Assembly (NCBI RefSeq): GCF_943193185.1
Contig: NZ_CALPDE010000001.1
Span: forward strand, 1 to 64,000
Length of the DNA stretch: 64,000 nt
Direction: 5' to 3'
Source: Lactococcus ileimucosae
GTDB lineage: Bacteria > Bacillota > Bacilli > Lactobacillales > Streptococcaceae
Made by a program: the position numbers and the translations under genes. Below are positions 33,682 through 44,417 of this stretch, one piece after another (the first letter of the stretch is position 1; each line of letters begins with the position of its first letter). The notes beneath the pieces are model-generated. The model made no database searches, was not told where the DNA came from, and saw only the letters and a program-made list of their open reading frames with translations.

Positions 33682-36300
33682 TCAATCTATGAAATGAACA
33701 GTTTTAATCTGTCCTGCTCTAAAATCTCCCAGATTAATTTTACTATTTTTTTGTCGTTCGGTCAGCGCAATTCCTTTTAAGTCCACAAACTCATAGCAAA
33801 GCTCCTGCTCTGACAGAATAAAATTCTCACCTTGAACAGCTTGGGTACTTGGATTATACACCCTTAGGTCCCAACCGCCGTAAAGATTATTCTTACGGAG
33901 TGAACTAAAGACAAGGTCAGGCGCTTTCAAGCTGATATTCTGGGGACTGCAAATTTTTTCTTTCAAGGTATTTGACACAAAATATTTTAAAGTCGTTGTA
34001 AAAAGATTTAGACTCTGAATTTGATAGAAAGGCAGGGATAAAGCATACTCAAGGTAACTTTGAGCAAGTCGTGCTGGGTTATAATCCTGTTCTAAACTTA
34101 TGGCAAATTTGAATGTTAATTTTTCCAGCAATTGGCTATCAGGTGTTGGGATGTACTTAAAAGCATTACCAGAAGCTACACCTGGCCTTCTGAGCAAATC
34201 AGGCCGTCCTAAAAATCCGACACTTCGAAAGAGAGTTAAAGCTAACTGACGGTGATTTTCTCCGATTAATTGATATTCTTTGATTCCTTTAGCAAAAACC
34301 GTCCAACTGTTTTTATCATCGTGAACATTGACCCATTTTAGCATGGGATAAATAGCCGTTGGTTCTTCACGCCAGCCGATTTCTTGCCAGTCTTTCAAAT
34401 GCGGATCTTCTGCTTCACGCTTCACTGTACCAAAAGGTGTATCTGTGTAAGAATACCGATTTGCAAAAGGAAGATTGATGACTGCACGCATACGATGGTC
34501 CAGCACTTGATTATCAATCGTCAAATGGCATTCCAGATGCTTACTCCCTTTTTTTAAGGTAATTTTCAATTCGTAGTCTTGTTTTTGTTGGCAAATTCCT
34601 TCTGCCCGTTCTTTCAAATCCTTGGGAAGGTCCCAAGTACCAGTCAAAATTAGCTCTTGATAATGTTCCCCACAAAAAGCTTTTCGCTCACTTCCGGTAA
34701 GTGTCAAATCAAAGACACGATCTGTATAAGCTGGCGAGTAATCGTAAGTATCACCTTCATCACCGCCATCTTCAAAAATTAAGATATTGTCATAACTTTG
34801 CTGCATTTTCTTATCAAATAAATGAAGCTGTCCTTTTTTATAGCTCAGCTTGTAGTAATCATTTTCAATATAATCTTGCTTGTCTTCGCTGATGACCATG
34901 CTTGACTGTTGACTTTCTTCAACGAAGTAATTCACAAAACTAAGCGCAGGAACCGTAACTTCTACAGCCAGTTCATGAATATAATAATATTTATCCGGAT
35001 CTTGAGCGGCTTCTTCGCGTCTGATTTCACCAGAATATTCTTTATTTCTTGTCAGAACATCAAAACTGAGCGCTTCTCCTGCTGTATTTTTCAGTTGGAT
35101 ATCTTTAAACTCAGTAGAGACATTAATTTTTACTGTTTTAGTTACTTCCCAAGGAAGGGGATTAAAAATGCTGACTTGATGGTCACAAACTTTTTTCTGT
35201 GACTCACTGATTTTTCTGGTCAAGTAGTCGACTATGGAATAAGACAGTTGGTCTGCTTCGATAAAGCGTTCGCGAATAATGCGATTGGTTTTATCGCTAT
35301 TACAGCCGCCCGCACTGTCGTGGGCTTGATTTTTTGCCAGTAGTTTCCAGATTCTGTCAATTAAGCCCTGCTTGTTAGCAATCCCAAGTTTTTCAGCCAT
35401 AAGAACGAGTGGTTCTACCTGATAAATCATCCGTCTTTCCAGCTTATCATTCAAATACTTATGATCGTAACGTGAGGAGTAAATCGAGCGATGGATTTTC
35501 GAGACTGAGCTGGAGATAAATTCCCCTTCAATTGTGGTCAGTTCCTCTTTTTCGAGTTCGGAGAACAACTCCTCATAGTTGCTTTCTTTTAACTCATAGT
35601 CACTCAGTTTCTGGTTGTAAAAATCAATCCGCTCACGTAGGTTAAAATCTACATAACGCTGGTCTCCTCCTACAGGTAAAACGAGATGTTGCCCCACAGC
35701 ACCGTCTTCAATCTGCGTCATAAGTTCTTGTGTTTGGTCACTATGAATAAGTCCAACGCCAACAAAATAACCATCCTTAATATTTGAGACTAAAACTTTT
35801 GAACCATCTTCAGCTTGCCAATAAAATTCGCGGTCCCTTGTTTTTTCCTGCGGCAATCCACGCCAAAAGACTGTACGATCAATTCCTAACCCTTGATATA
35901 TCTTAGGCATATCTTTGCTCTGGCCGAAAGAGTCTGGCAGGTAACCGATATTCATATAACCGCCCAAATCTTCTGCTAATTCCATTCCCAGAGTCAAATT
36001 TCTCAGGATTGACTCGCCGCTTATGATGAGTTCATCTGTTTGAGTATACCATGGACCAATCCAGAGTTTTCCAGCTTGAACCAACTTTTTGAGTCGTGTT
36101 TTTTGTTCAGGGAAACTTTGGAGGTAGTCATCCAAAATGCTCATTTGCCCGTCGAGGAGATAATAAGAAATTTCATTATTCTCCAAGGCGCTCATTACTT
36201 CATCCAAATGATAAGCCAACTGGACGAAAGATTCATTATGAGTAAAATACCATTCTAAATCCCAGTGTGTATGATGAATGACGTGTACTTTTTTCTTCAT
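33682..36300 (-). CDS. Glycoside hydrolase family 38 alpha-mannosidase (MngB-like)
   Basis: 872 residues from ATG 36300 (AAGGAAG before it). Zinc ligands His12 and Asp14 in HHTHWDLEW, nucleophile Asp123 in GYLPDSFGQSKDMP, and a further HDSAGG motif near 330. Long C-terminal beta domains follow. Next to a fructose-type PTS, as in the E. coli mngA-mngB pair for mannosylglycerate, so it probably splits an imported phosphorylated alpha-mannoside. Confidence 0.92.
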   Translation of the reverse strand: MKKKVHVIHHTHWDLEWYFTHNESFVQLAYHLDEVMSALENNEISYYLLDGQMSILDDYLQSFPEQKTRLKKLVQAGKLWIGPWYTQTDELIISGESILRNLTLGMELAEDLGGYMNIGYLPDSFGQSKDMPKIYQGLGIDRTVFWRGLPQEKTRDREFYWQAEDGSKVLVSNIKDGYFVGVGLIHSDQTQELMTQIEDGAVGQHLVLPVGGDQRYVDFNLRERIDFYNQKLSDYELKESNYEELFSELEKEELTTIEGEFISSSVSKIHRSIYSSRYDHKYLNDKLERRMIYQVEPLVLMAEKLGIANKQGLIDRIWKLLAKNQAHDSAGGCNSDKTNRIIRERFIEADQLSYSIVDYLTRKISESQKKVCDHQVSIFNPLPWEVTKTVKINVSTEFKDIQLKNTAGEALSFDVLTRNKEYSGEIRREEAAQDPDKYYYIHELAVEVTVPALSFVNYFVEESQQSSMVISEDKQDYIENDYYKLSYKKGQLHLFDKKMQQSYDNILIFEDGGDEGDTYDYSPAYTDRVFDLTLTGSERKAFCGEHYQELILTGTWDLPKDLKERAEGICQQKQDYELKITLKKGSKHLECHLTIDNQVLDHRMRAVINLPFANRYSYTDTPFGTVKREAEDPHLKDWQEIGWREEPTAIYPMLKWVNVHDDKNSWTVFAKGIKEYQLIGENHRQLALTLFRSVGFLGRPDLLRRPGVASGNAFKYIPTPDSQLLEKLTFKFAISLEQDYNPARLAQSYLEYALSLPFYQIQSLNLFTTTLKYFVSNTLKEKICSPQNISLKAPDLVFSSLRKNNLYGGWDLRVYNPSTQAVQGENFILSEQELCYEFVDLKGIALTERQKNSKINLGDFRAGQIKTVHFID

Positions 36301-36357
36301 TTTTACTTCCTTATTCATTTTTTCAAAAGGCCAAATCAAGATGATTTGACCTTTGAG

Positions 36358-36810
36358 TTAAAAATCAATTTTATCTATAACGGCAGTCAGATTATTCGGG
36401 TCTTTCTCTGATAAAATATCTTCACGAAATTGATTATCGATTAGTTTTCGAGCGATTAAGCTCAGCAACTTCAAGTGCTCAGTCGCACCTTCCTCAGGAA
36501 TCGTAAGTGCCAGAGCAACTTTCACGGGTTTGCCATCCAAAGCATTCCAAGGAATTTCATTGGCAAATCTAACGAAAAACATGCCCGGCTTTAAGTTCGT
36601 TTTATCTTTACAATGCGGAATGGCGATATGGTCTTTAAAGCCTGTTGTTGCTTCTGCTTCTCGCTGTTTTAGGCCTTCAAAATACTTAGCTTCATTGTCC
36701 ACAAAGCCCAGAGAATGTGCAAACTGTGCAATAACTGCAAAGGCTTCTTCCTGTGTACGTGCGCTTGTATCGAAAAGGATATGTTCTTGATTAAAAACTT
36801 CTTTGTTCAT
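36358..36810 (-). CDS. PTS EIIA, fructose/mannitol type
   Basis: 150 residues. Phosphorylated His66 in FKDHIAIPHCKD. Transfers phosphate from HPr to the EIIB domain encoded 14 bases upstream. AAGGTGA precedes the start. Confidence 0.92.
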   Translation of the reverse strand: MNKEVFNQEHILFDTSARTQEEAFAVIAQFAHSLGFVDNEAKYFEGLKQREAEATTGFKDHIAIPHCKDKTNLKPGMFFVRFANEIPWNALDGKPVKVALALTIPEEGATEHLKLLSLIARKLIDNQFREDILSEKDPNNLTAVIDKIDF

Positions 36811-36824
36811 CTTTATTCACCTTC

Positions 36825-38318
36825 TTATTTTGCTTTAACTTTTACTGGTTTTTTGAATTCAATACCTCGTGTAAATCCAATCAATAATGCGGTGGTCAAA
36901 ATCCCTGCACATACGCACAAAATCCATGTTACAAAAGGAATCGGTTGCTCAATATAACCAATAAAGGTCCCCAGAGGCGAGCCGATACCGCCATAAAATT
37001 TCGAACCGGTAGCTGAGATAAGTCCACCTGCAACAGCTGAACCTACAACGTTTGAGAAAATCATTCGTACAGGATGTGCTGCCACAAATGGAATAGCTCC
37101 TTCAGTGACACCGACAATCCCCATACCAAAGGCTGCACTGGCAGCAATTTTTTCATCTTTTGAAAATTTATTTTTAAATAATATCGTAGCCAACCATACA
37201 CCTAAGGGAGCTACCGAAATCGCTGCTTGTGTTGCTGTACCGGGTACAAAGTTTGCACCTTCAATACCGTATTTTGTCATTGTATCGGTAAATATTGCTG
37301 TCCCAAACACTAAAGCCGTTTTATTGATTGGTCCACCCAAGTCAAACCCAATCATTGCGCCACAAATGGCTCCGATAATGATTGGCGCACCTGCGAAATT
37401 ATTATTTAAGTTGGTTAACCCATCATACATGGCATCCATCCCCACTGAGATTGGATTCCCGATGATATAAAGCACGATTAAGCTGATAACAGCTGTTGCA
37501 ATAAAAGGAATAATCATAATTGGCACGATTGGCATGACAATTTTAGGCCATTTTATTTTTTTCAATCCTTTGACCATATAGCCAACAATGAAAGCCACAA
37601 TAATAGCACCAATAAAACCTCCACCTGCTTCAGTTCCTAAAAATTCTGGGTCATTAACAAGATAAGCACCAATCATTGCAGGAGCTATTGCGGGTTTATC
37701 TGCAATGGAATTTGCTACGAAACCAGCAAATAGTGGAATCATCAGTTTAAAACCCATCTGCCCAACATAAAAGAGTTTTTCCATGAGGAAGCCCATTTGT
37801 GTTGTATTGTCAAACCCCCACTTCACAATACGTCCTAGGTCGTCTCTTTGAAAGGCATAGAGATTGGCAATGGTAAGGAGAAGACCTGCAGCGATGACCA
37901 TGGGCACCATATAAGAAATACCACTCATCACATGGGTCAGAAAAGTAACCTTATCTTTATCATTACCAATCTGGATATTCCCTACCTTACTTCCTTTCTT
38001 GCCAAAAACTTCAGCCTCAGCGAATGCTTTTCTTATCAAGGCTTCCGAATCTTCAATTGCAGGAATGGATTTTGTAACATAAAGCGGCTTATCTGTGAAA
38101 CGAATCGGATCAATCTTAATGTCTGAGGCAACAAGTACAAGATCTGCGTTTTCGATTTCTTCTGGAGTTAAGACATTTTCTGCTCCAATAGCTCCATTTG
38201 TCTCTACTTTGACCTCATAGCCCATTTTTTTAGCCGCTTTTTCGATAGACTCGGCGGCCATATAGGTGTGCGCTATTCCAGCAGCGCAGGCCGTAACGGC
38301 TACTATTTTTTTCGACAT
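36825..38318 (-). CDS. PTS EIIBC, fructose/mannosylglycerate type
   Basis: 497 residues. EIIB domain 1-100 with phospho-Cys11 in TACAAGIAHTYMAAE, then an EIIC membrane domain (about 125-490) with conserved AGGGFIGAI and GFDLGGPINKTA. First gene of a six-gene operon (EIIBC, EIIA, GH38, rpiR, GH1, ROK). Related to FruA and MngA; the mannosidase neighbour favours an alpha-mannoside substrate. Confidence 0.92.
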   Translation of the reverse strand: MSKKIVAVTACAAGIAHTYMAAESIEKAAKKMGYEVKVETNGAIGAENVLTPEEIENADLVLVASDIKIDPIRFTDKPLYVTKSIPAIEDSEALIRKAFAEAEVFGKKGSKVGNIQIGNDKDKVTFLTHVMSGISYMVPMVIAAGLLLTIANLYAFQRDDLGRIVKWGFDNTTQMGFLMEKLFYVGQMGFKLMIPLFAGFVANSIADKPAIAPAMIGAYLVNDPEFLGTEAGGGFIGAIIVAFIVGYMVKGLKKIKWPKIVMPIVPIMIIPFIATAVISLIVLYIIGNPISVGMDAMYDGLTNLNNNFAGAPIIIGAICGAMIGFDLGGPINKTALVFGTAIFTDTMTKYGIEGANFVPGTATQAAISVAPLGVWLATILFKNKFSKDEKIAASAAFGMGIVGVTEGAIPFVAAHPVRMIFSNVVGSAVAGGLISATGSKFYGGIGSPLGTFIGYIEQPIPFVTWILCVCAGILTTALLIGFTRGIEFKKPVKVKAK

Positions 38319-38361
38319 CTTGTTTCCTCCAAAATTTTTCTTTTAGTTTTGTTATATTTGT

Positions 38362-38413
38362 AATATAGCACCTCTTATTTTCAAAAGCAAGGAAAAATAA
38401 AGCGTTTTCTTTA
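38362..38413 (-). promoter_or_regulatory. Promoter and cre site of the PTS/mannosidase operon
   Basis: TTGCTT (38385-38390), 17 bases, TATATT (38362-38367). Just upstream, 38397-38413 reads AAAGAAAACGCTTTATT on the minus strand, a good match to the CcpA box, so catabolite control is expected. Confidence 0.75.
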
Positions 38414-38461
38414 TTTAGTTTTTATTCCCATAAGCTGGAGGATTACTGGTATTTTTTTCAT

Positions 38462-38492
38462 AAAAAAAGAGCTAGATCTTTGTCTAACTCTG
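38462..38492 (-). terminator. Terminator of the glycerol operon
   Basis: AGAGTTAGA and TCTAGCTCT arms, then seven T residues on the minus strand, 20 bases after the glpF stop. Confidence 0.88.
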
Positions 38493-38512
38493 CTTTTGTC
38501 TATTATTTCAAT

Positions 38513-39250
38513 TTATTTACTTGCAAATTGAATGACCATGTTAAAGAGAAGGGCACCTAAGCTACCGCCAATGATTGGACCTAGGACAGGAATCCATGCG
38601 TAAGACCAGTCAGAATCTCCTTTGCCCTTGATAGGTAAGATAGCGTGCATGATACGAGGACCTAAGTCACGTGCAGGATTCAAAGAGTAACCTGTTGTCG
38701 CACCTAGTGATAAACCGATGGCTGTGATAATCGCACCCACTAAGAGTGGCGATACACCAGAAGTTTGCGTAATAGCGTATTGACCAAAGGCCAGAATACC
38801 TGCCGTTAAGACTGCCGTACCTACAATTTCACTCAGTAGGTTTGAGCTTGTATGGCGAATAGCAGGTCCTGTAGAAAAGGTGCCCAAGATATCTGCTGGA
38901 TTTTTGGTTTCTGCATAGTGTGGATAGAACATTAGGTAAAGAATGACACTAGCTGCCATTGCACCAAGCATTTGCGCGACAATATAAGAGACAACCAAAT
39001 TCCAACCAAAACTGCCAATCATTGCCATTGCAATTGTAACTGCTGGATTAAGATGCGCAGGGGACATGAAACCTGAGATGTAGACCGCCATCATCACTGC
39101 AAAGCCCCACCCAAGCGTGATGGCTACCCAACCTGCTCCTGTTGCCTTTGTTTTGTTCAGTACAACGCCTGAAACCACTCCGTTACCAAGAAGAATTAAG
39201 GTAAATGTTCCTAAAAATTCCCCAAGTAACTGTATCATTTCTGAGTGCAT
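38513..39250 (-). CDS. glpF: Glycerol uptake facilitator (aquaglyceroporin)
   Basis: 245 residues, six helices and two pore-loop motifs: HLNPAVTIAM in the first half and LNPARDLGPRIMH in the second. The Asp after the second NPAR is typical of glycerol channels. Last gene of the glpK-glpO-glpF operon. Confidence 0.94.
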   Translation of the reverse strand: MHSEMIQLLGEFLGTFTLILLGNGVVSGVVLNKTKATGAGWVAITLGWGFAVMMAVYISGFMSPAHLNPAVTIAMAMIGSFGWNLVVSYIVAQMLGAMAASVILYLMFYPHYAETKNPADILGTFSTGPAIRHTSSNLLSEIVGTAVLTAGILAFGQYAITQTSGVSPLLVGAIITAIGLSLGATTGYSLNPARDLGPRIMHAILPIKGKGDSDWSYAWIPVLGPIIGGSLGALLFNMVIQFASK

Positions 39251-39293
39251 ATTGACTCCTTTTTTTCTATTTTATTTTACTGAAGCATGCTTC

Positions 39294-41135
39294 TTACGCG
39301 TACAGTGAGTTTTTTAAGTCCGATAGGCTTGATTCACGAAGGGCTTCTTCCAAAGCTTTTTCTTGATTGGCTTTTTCCTCAGGAGACCACTCTAGAAAGT
39401 TCGCCATAGCGTTCACCACATGAACTTTGATGGCATCAACACCTTCACTCATAAAGAGAATGTGGTTGGTTCGACGCAATAAGTAGTCAACGGGTGTCAA
39501 GACCAGCTCGTCTTCAAGTGCATAGCGTAAGCGTGCTGACTCTGCTAAAGTAAGGCCCTCATAAGCTTCCATCTCCGAGGCATACGCAAATATTTTAAGC
39601 GCATTCATCCCATAAAAGTCTGCAATGTATTTTGCTTCAGCTTCTGTAAGACCTGCAGCTACACCAACTTTTGTATTTTCAGAAACAACTTCCTCAACTT
39701 TTCCTGGGTCAAATTCACCTCCAGAAATTTGATATTTTTTTGAGTCAATAGGTTCATATTTCAATCCGAAATCTTCTTCAAGAAGTTGGCAAATCAGATC
39801 TATCGCACCTGTTGCCATTTTACGATAGTCGGTGATTTTCCCCCCTGCCAAGGTGATTAAGCCGTCGCTCTCGCGCTCAAGTGAGCTGCCACGAGAGACA
39901 GACGAAGGCTCGCTTCCTTTTTCAGAAAGACTGGACTCCATATGATTCAAAAGATGCTCTACTTCTGCTTTTGTTGCTGTTTTATTTTTATAGCGGAGCA
40001 CGGCCTCGACAACAGCATTAAAGCTGGTTTCAGAAACTGCGCCATTGTCACCACCATTATAGTCTGAACCAGAATTCCCACCTAATAATGGACGCAATCC
40101 CGCCCATGAAGCTTCAATGTCATCAAGCGTGATATGTGCTTCAGGGTAACGGAAGTTGATGACATCCAAGAGATAGTCCACATCTTCTTGTGTAACCTTT
40201 GGATCGATAAAGTCGCCCTGATAATCCGTATCTGTCGTACCAAAATAAGTTTTATTTTCACGTGGAATGGCAAAGACCATACGTTTATCGTGCTTTCCTG
40301 TATCAAAATAAGTCGGTTGTGGCACAGGTAATTTGGCTGCATCAACCACGAGATGGACACCTTTTGTGGGACGCATTTTTGGCACGATTGGTCGTGTGAA
40401 ATTCAGATAGCGAATCTTGTCTACCCAAGGGCCACTGGTATTAATCACTAGCTTCGCCTTTACTTCAATAATCTCATCTGTCAGCATGTCACGCGCACGT
40501 ACGCCCGAGATTTGGCCGTCTGTATAAATAAAGTCAATAACTTTCATCTTACTTATGGCTTGCGCCCCATCTTCGACAGCTTTTTTTATATTATCAATGA
40601 CCAAACGTGCATCATTATTGCGGAAGTCAAGATAGACCCCTGCACCTTGCAGGCCTTTTTTCTTGATGAGCGGCTCACGACGGAGCACTTCTTCTGGTGA
40701 AATGGTGTAGTTGGCATAGGGAGAATCTTCATCTATACCAGCCAAACGGTCATACAAATCCATCGCTATTTTGACCGAAAACATGTCAAAGGTTGTTCTT
40801 CCCTCATCATCATAAATCGGAAGAAGCATTGGGTCAGGTTTTGGTATATGGGGCGCAATCCCTTGGACAACCGCGCGTTCAGAAACTGTATCGGAAACCA
40901 CTTGCACATCAAAGTTTTTGAGGTAACGAATGCCGCCATGTACAAGTTTTGTCGAACGCGACGAAGTTCCTTCTGAAAAGTCCTGCATTTCAAACAGGGC
41001 AACTCTCATGCCAGAGGCTGCAGCCTGTAAGGTCAATCCCGCCCCTGTGATTCCTCCTCCAATAACGAGTAAATCCAATTCTTCCTCTTGAACTTTCCTG
41101 ATTGCTTCTTGTCTTGTTTTTTTAGAAAAAGCCAT
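39294..41135 (-). CDS. glpO: Alpha-glycerophosphate oxidase
   Basis: 613 residues from ATG 41135 (AAAGGAGAGA before it). FAD motif VIGGGITGAG (about 24-33). An inserted segment around 390-430 (EHLLNHMESSLSEKGSEPSS) is the feature that separates the H2O2-forming oxidase of streptococci and enterococci from GlpD dehydrogenases. Converts glycerol 3-phosphate to dihydroxyacetone phosphate with peroxide release. Follows glpK closely. Confidence 0.9.
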   Translation of the reverse strand: MAFSKKTRQEAIRKVQEEELDLLVIGGGITGAGLTLQAAASGMRVALFEMQDFSEGTSSRSTKLVHGGIRYLKNFDVQVVSDTVSERAVVQGIAPHIPKPDPMLLPIYDDEGRTTFDMFSVKIAMDLYDRLAGIDEDSPYANYTISPEEVLRREPLIKKKGLQGAGVYLDFRNNDARLVIDNIKKAVEDGAQAISKMKVIDFIYTDGQISGVRARDMLTDEIIEVKAKLVINTSGPWVDKIRYLNFTRPIVPKMRPTKGVHLVVDAAKLPVPQPTYFDTGKHDKRMVFAIPRENKTYFGTTDTDYQGDFIDPKVTQEDVDYLLDVINFRYPEAHITLDDIEASWAGLRPLLGGNSGSDYNGGDNGAVSETSFNAVVEAVLRYKNKTATKAEVEHLLNHMESSLSEKGSEPSSVSRGSSLERESDGLITLAGGKITDYRKMATGAIDLICQLLEEDFGLKYEPIDSKKYQISGGEFDPGKVEEVVSENTKVGVAAGLTEAEAKYIADFYGMNALKIFAYASEMEAYEGLTLAESARLRYALEDELVLTPVDYLLRRTNHILFMSEGVDAIKVHVVNAMANFLEWSPEEKANQEKALEEALRESSLSDLKNSLYA

Positions 41136-41176
41136 TTTTATCTCTCCTTTTATCTCCCTGTGTCCTTGTCTATTAC

Positions 41177-42721
<1,545 letters not shown>

Positions 42722-42731
42722 TTATGGTCGC

Positions 42732-42778
42732 GTATACTTTCATTTTTTATGGGAAACTTAAAAAAATTGAAAGTATAC
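42732..42778. promoter_or_regulatory. Inverted repeat upstream of glpK
   Basis: Perfect 11-base arms GTATACTTTCA (42732-42742) and TGAAAGTATAC (42768-42778), 25 bases apart. One arm covers the weak -35 region of glpK. Candidate binding site for the regulator encoded upstream. Confidence 0.55.
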
Positions 42779-42780
42779 AT

Positions 42781-42818
42781 AAAAAACTAAAGCTATCAAT
42801 TGAGAATAGCTTTAGTTT
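42781..42818 (-). terminator. Terminator of the Mga-like regulator gene
   Basis: Perfect 12-base stem AACTAAAGCTAT/ATAGCTTTAGTT, T-run on the minus strand; begins within the last codons of the gene. Confidence 0.9.
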
Positions 42819-44262
42819 GAAGTTTTTCTATTTTGAGAGCTTCTATATGTGTAATGAGCCGCTCAATATCATGATCACCCGAAAATTCTGAGAGAACATA
42901 GACAAATTTTCGATTGTCATTTCTTTTGCTAGAAATAAGCAAATCATAACTTTGCCCCTCATGATAGTGCTCCAGTTTTATCTTTTCAACCGCGCGGAGG
43001 CGGATCTTCAAAAACTGTTCTAAAGGAATCTGATAGGCTGGAGTATCCGACAAGTCGTAAGCTACAATAAGTTTTTGAGACGATAAGAGCTCCAACAACA
43101 TAAGGGCATTGCTATAGCCAAAAATTAGTTCTGGGAGATCCTGCTCCTTGGGAATATAGTTTAAAGCGATGTGCTCTAAATCATCCAGTAGTTCTTGAAA
43201 ACTTTTATCTACCCAGTTTTGCTTCCGCAGCATCAAAGCTTCCTGACTTCTAGTAAAGAGGCTACCTTGAAAAAAAGAAAATTTATTATTAACCTGTGCG
43301 AGTTGGTAGCTAATCGCTTTTTCTTCCTCAAAGCCCAAGCGATTTGGACGATAATGTTTCAACATACGCTCTCTAAGAGAAATATTTAACAACACTGTTG
43401 GAAGCTTTTTACTGCGGAAGATATCAAACCGATAATAACTTTCCTTGTCTAAGATAAAAAAGGAAAGAAGGAAGCTGTAGAAAAAGATGGTTTCGCACTT
43501 GTCCTTAGCATAGCGATCATAAATCTTTTGATAAAAAATCGAATCAAGCAACTGATACAGATGATCGTCTTGATAAATCACTTTAGTTTTTAAGGATTTT
43601 GTGACTTGGATGTCGCTTATCAAGCGTCTCTTTTCAGCAATAGCTAGCCAGTGATAAATTTTATCCTGACTGCTTTTTGAAAAACTGAGCTTCAAGGTTT
43701 CTTCCAGTTGTGTCACAAAGTCTGATTGTAGTTTTGTAACTTGTAACATATCTGGTCGAAATTTCGGATTTATTGAATCAAAAAGAAGATAGTAAAAATA
43801 ACGAATCTGGCTTTCTTCTCCGACAAGCTTATTGTTTTTGACTTGTATTTCAAATTCAGCCAATAGTTTGTTGAGTTCCTTTATTTTACGAAACAATGTC
43901 GACTCACTGATGAGTAATTCTTCAGCCAAATCAATAATCATGTAGTTTTTCTGCTCCAAAAATAGAAGAAGCAAACGATATTTTATACTGTCTTGAATTA
44001 AAAAACTGATGATTTCATCTAAATTCTGAGATTCTTCCATTTCCAGAATTACTTTATGGTCCTGTCTAAGAACCTTCATCGGGCTCCCCATCATCTGTCC
44101 CAGATAGGCGATATCCTCCAAGTAACTTTCTATTGAAGGGCGTGACAAGCCTACCCAGTCACTAAGCTCCTGAGCGGTAATCTTTTCATTTTTCAAAACC
44201 AACTGCCGGAGAATCTCAACCTGCACCTGCTCTTTTTTCTCAAGTAAAGCTTCAATATTCAC
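42796..44262 (-). CDS. Mga/PRD-type helix-turn-helix regulator, probable glycerol regulator
   Basis: 488 residues. Two N-terminal helix-turn-helix segments (about 20-45, KITAQELSDWVGLSRPSIES; about 105-135, DLAEELLISESTLFRKIKEL), then a long central region and an EIIB-like C-terminus. Family of Mga/AtxA-like regulators. Directly upstream of glpK in the same direction but separated by a terminator, the arrangement of the pneumococcal glpR-glpKOF locus. Confidence 0.8.
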   Translation of the reverse strand: MNIEALLEKKEQVQVEILRQLVLKNEKITAQELSDWVGLSRPSIESYLEDIAYLGQMMGSPMKVLRQDHKVILEMEESQNLDEIISFLIQDSIKYRLLLLFLEQKNYMIIDLAEELLISESTLFRKIKELNKLLAEFEIQVKNNKLVGEESQIRYFYYLLFDSINPKFRPDMLQVTKLQSDFVTQLEETLKLSFSKSSQDKIYHWLAIAEKRRLISDIQVTKSLKTKVIYQDDHLYQLLDSIFYQKIYDRYAKDKCETIFFYSFLLSFFILDKESYYRFDIFRSKKLPTVLLNISLRERMLKHYRPNRLGFEEEKAISYQLAQVNNKFSFFQGSLFTRSQEALMLRKQNWVDKSFQELLDDLEHIALNYIPKEQDLPELIFGYSNALMLLELLSSQKLIVAYDLSDTPAYQIPLEQFLKIRLRAVEKIKLEHYHEGQSYDLLISSKRNDNRKFVYVLSEFSGDHDIERLITHIEALKIEKLQTKAILN

Positions 44263-44384
44263 AGTTGCTCCAATCTTTTTACAATTCGTATTTTTAACAC
44301 TTCATATCCTTCTTTAATTCTATTCTATCATTTCCCTCATTTTTGTTAGGGAAAAATGCTTACTTCCAGTGTCTAATAGACAAT

Positions 44385-44413
44385 AAAAAAGAACAAGACA
44401 ACAGCCTTATTCT
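44385..44413 (-). terminator. Terminator of the CLC channel gene
   Basis: GAATAAG/CTTGTTC stem with one mismatch and TTTTTT on the minus strand. Confidence 0.55.
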
Positions 44414-44417
44414 TCTT

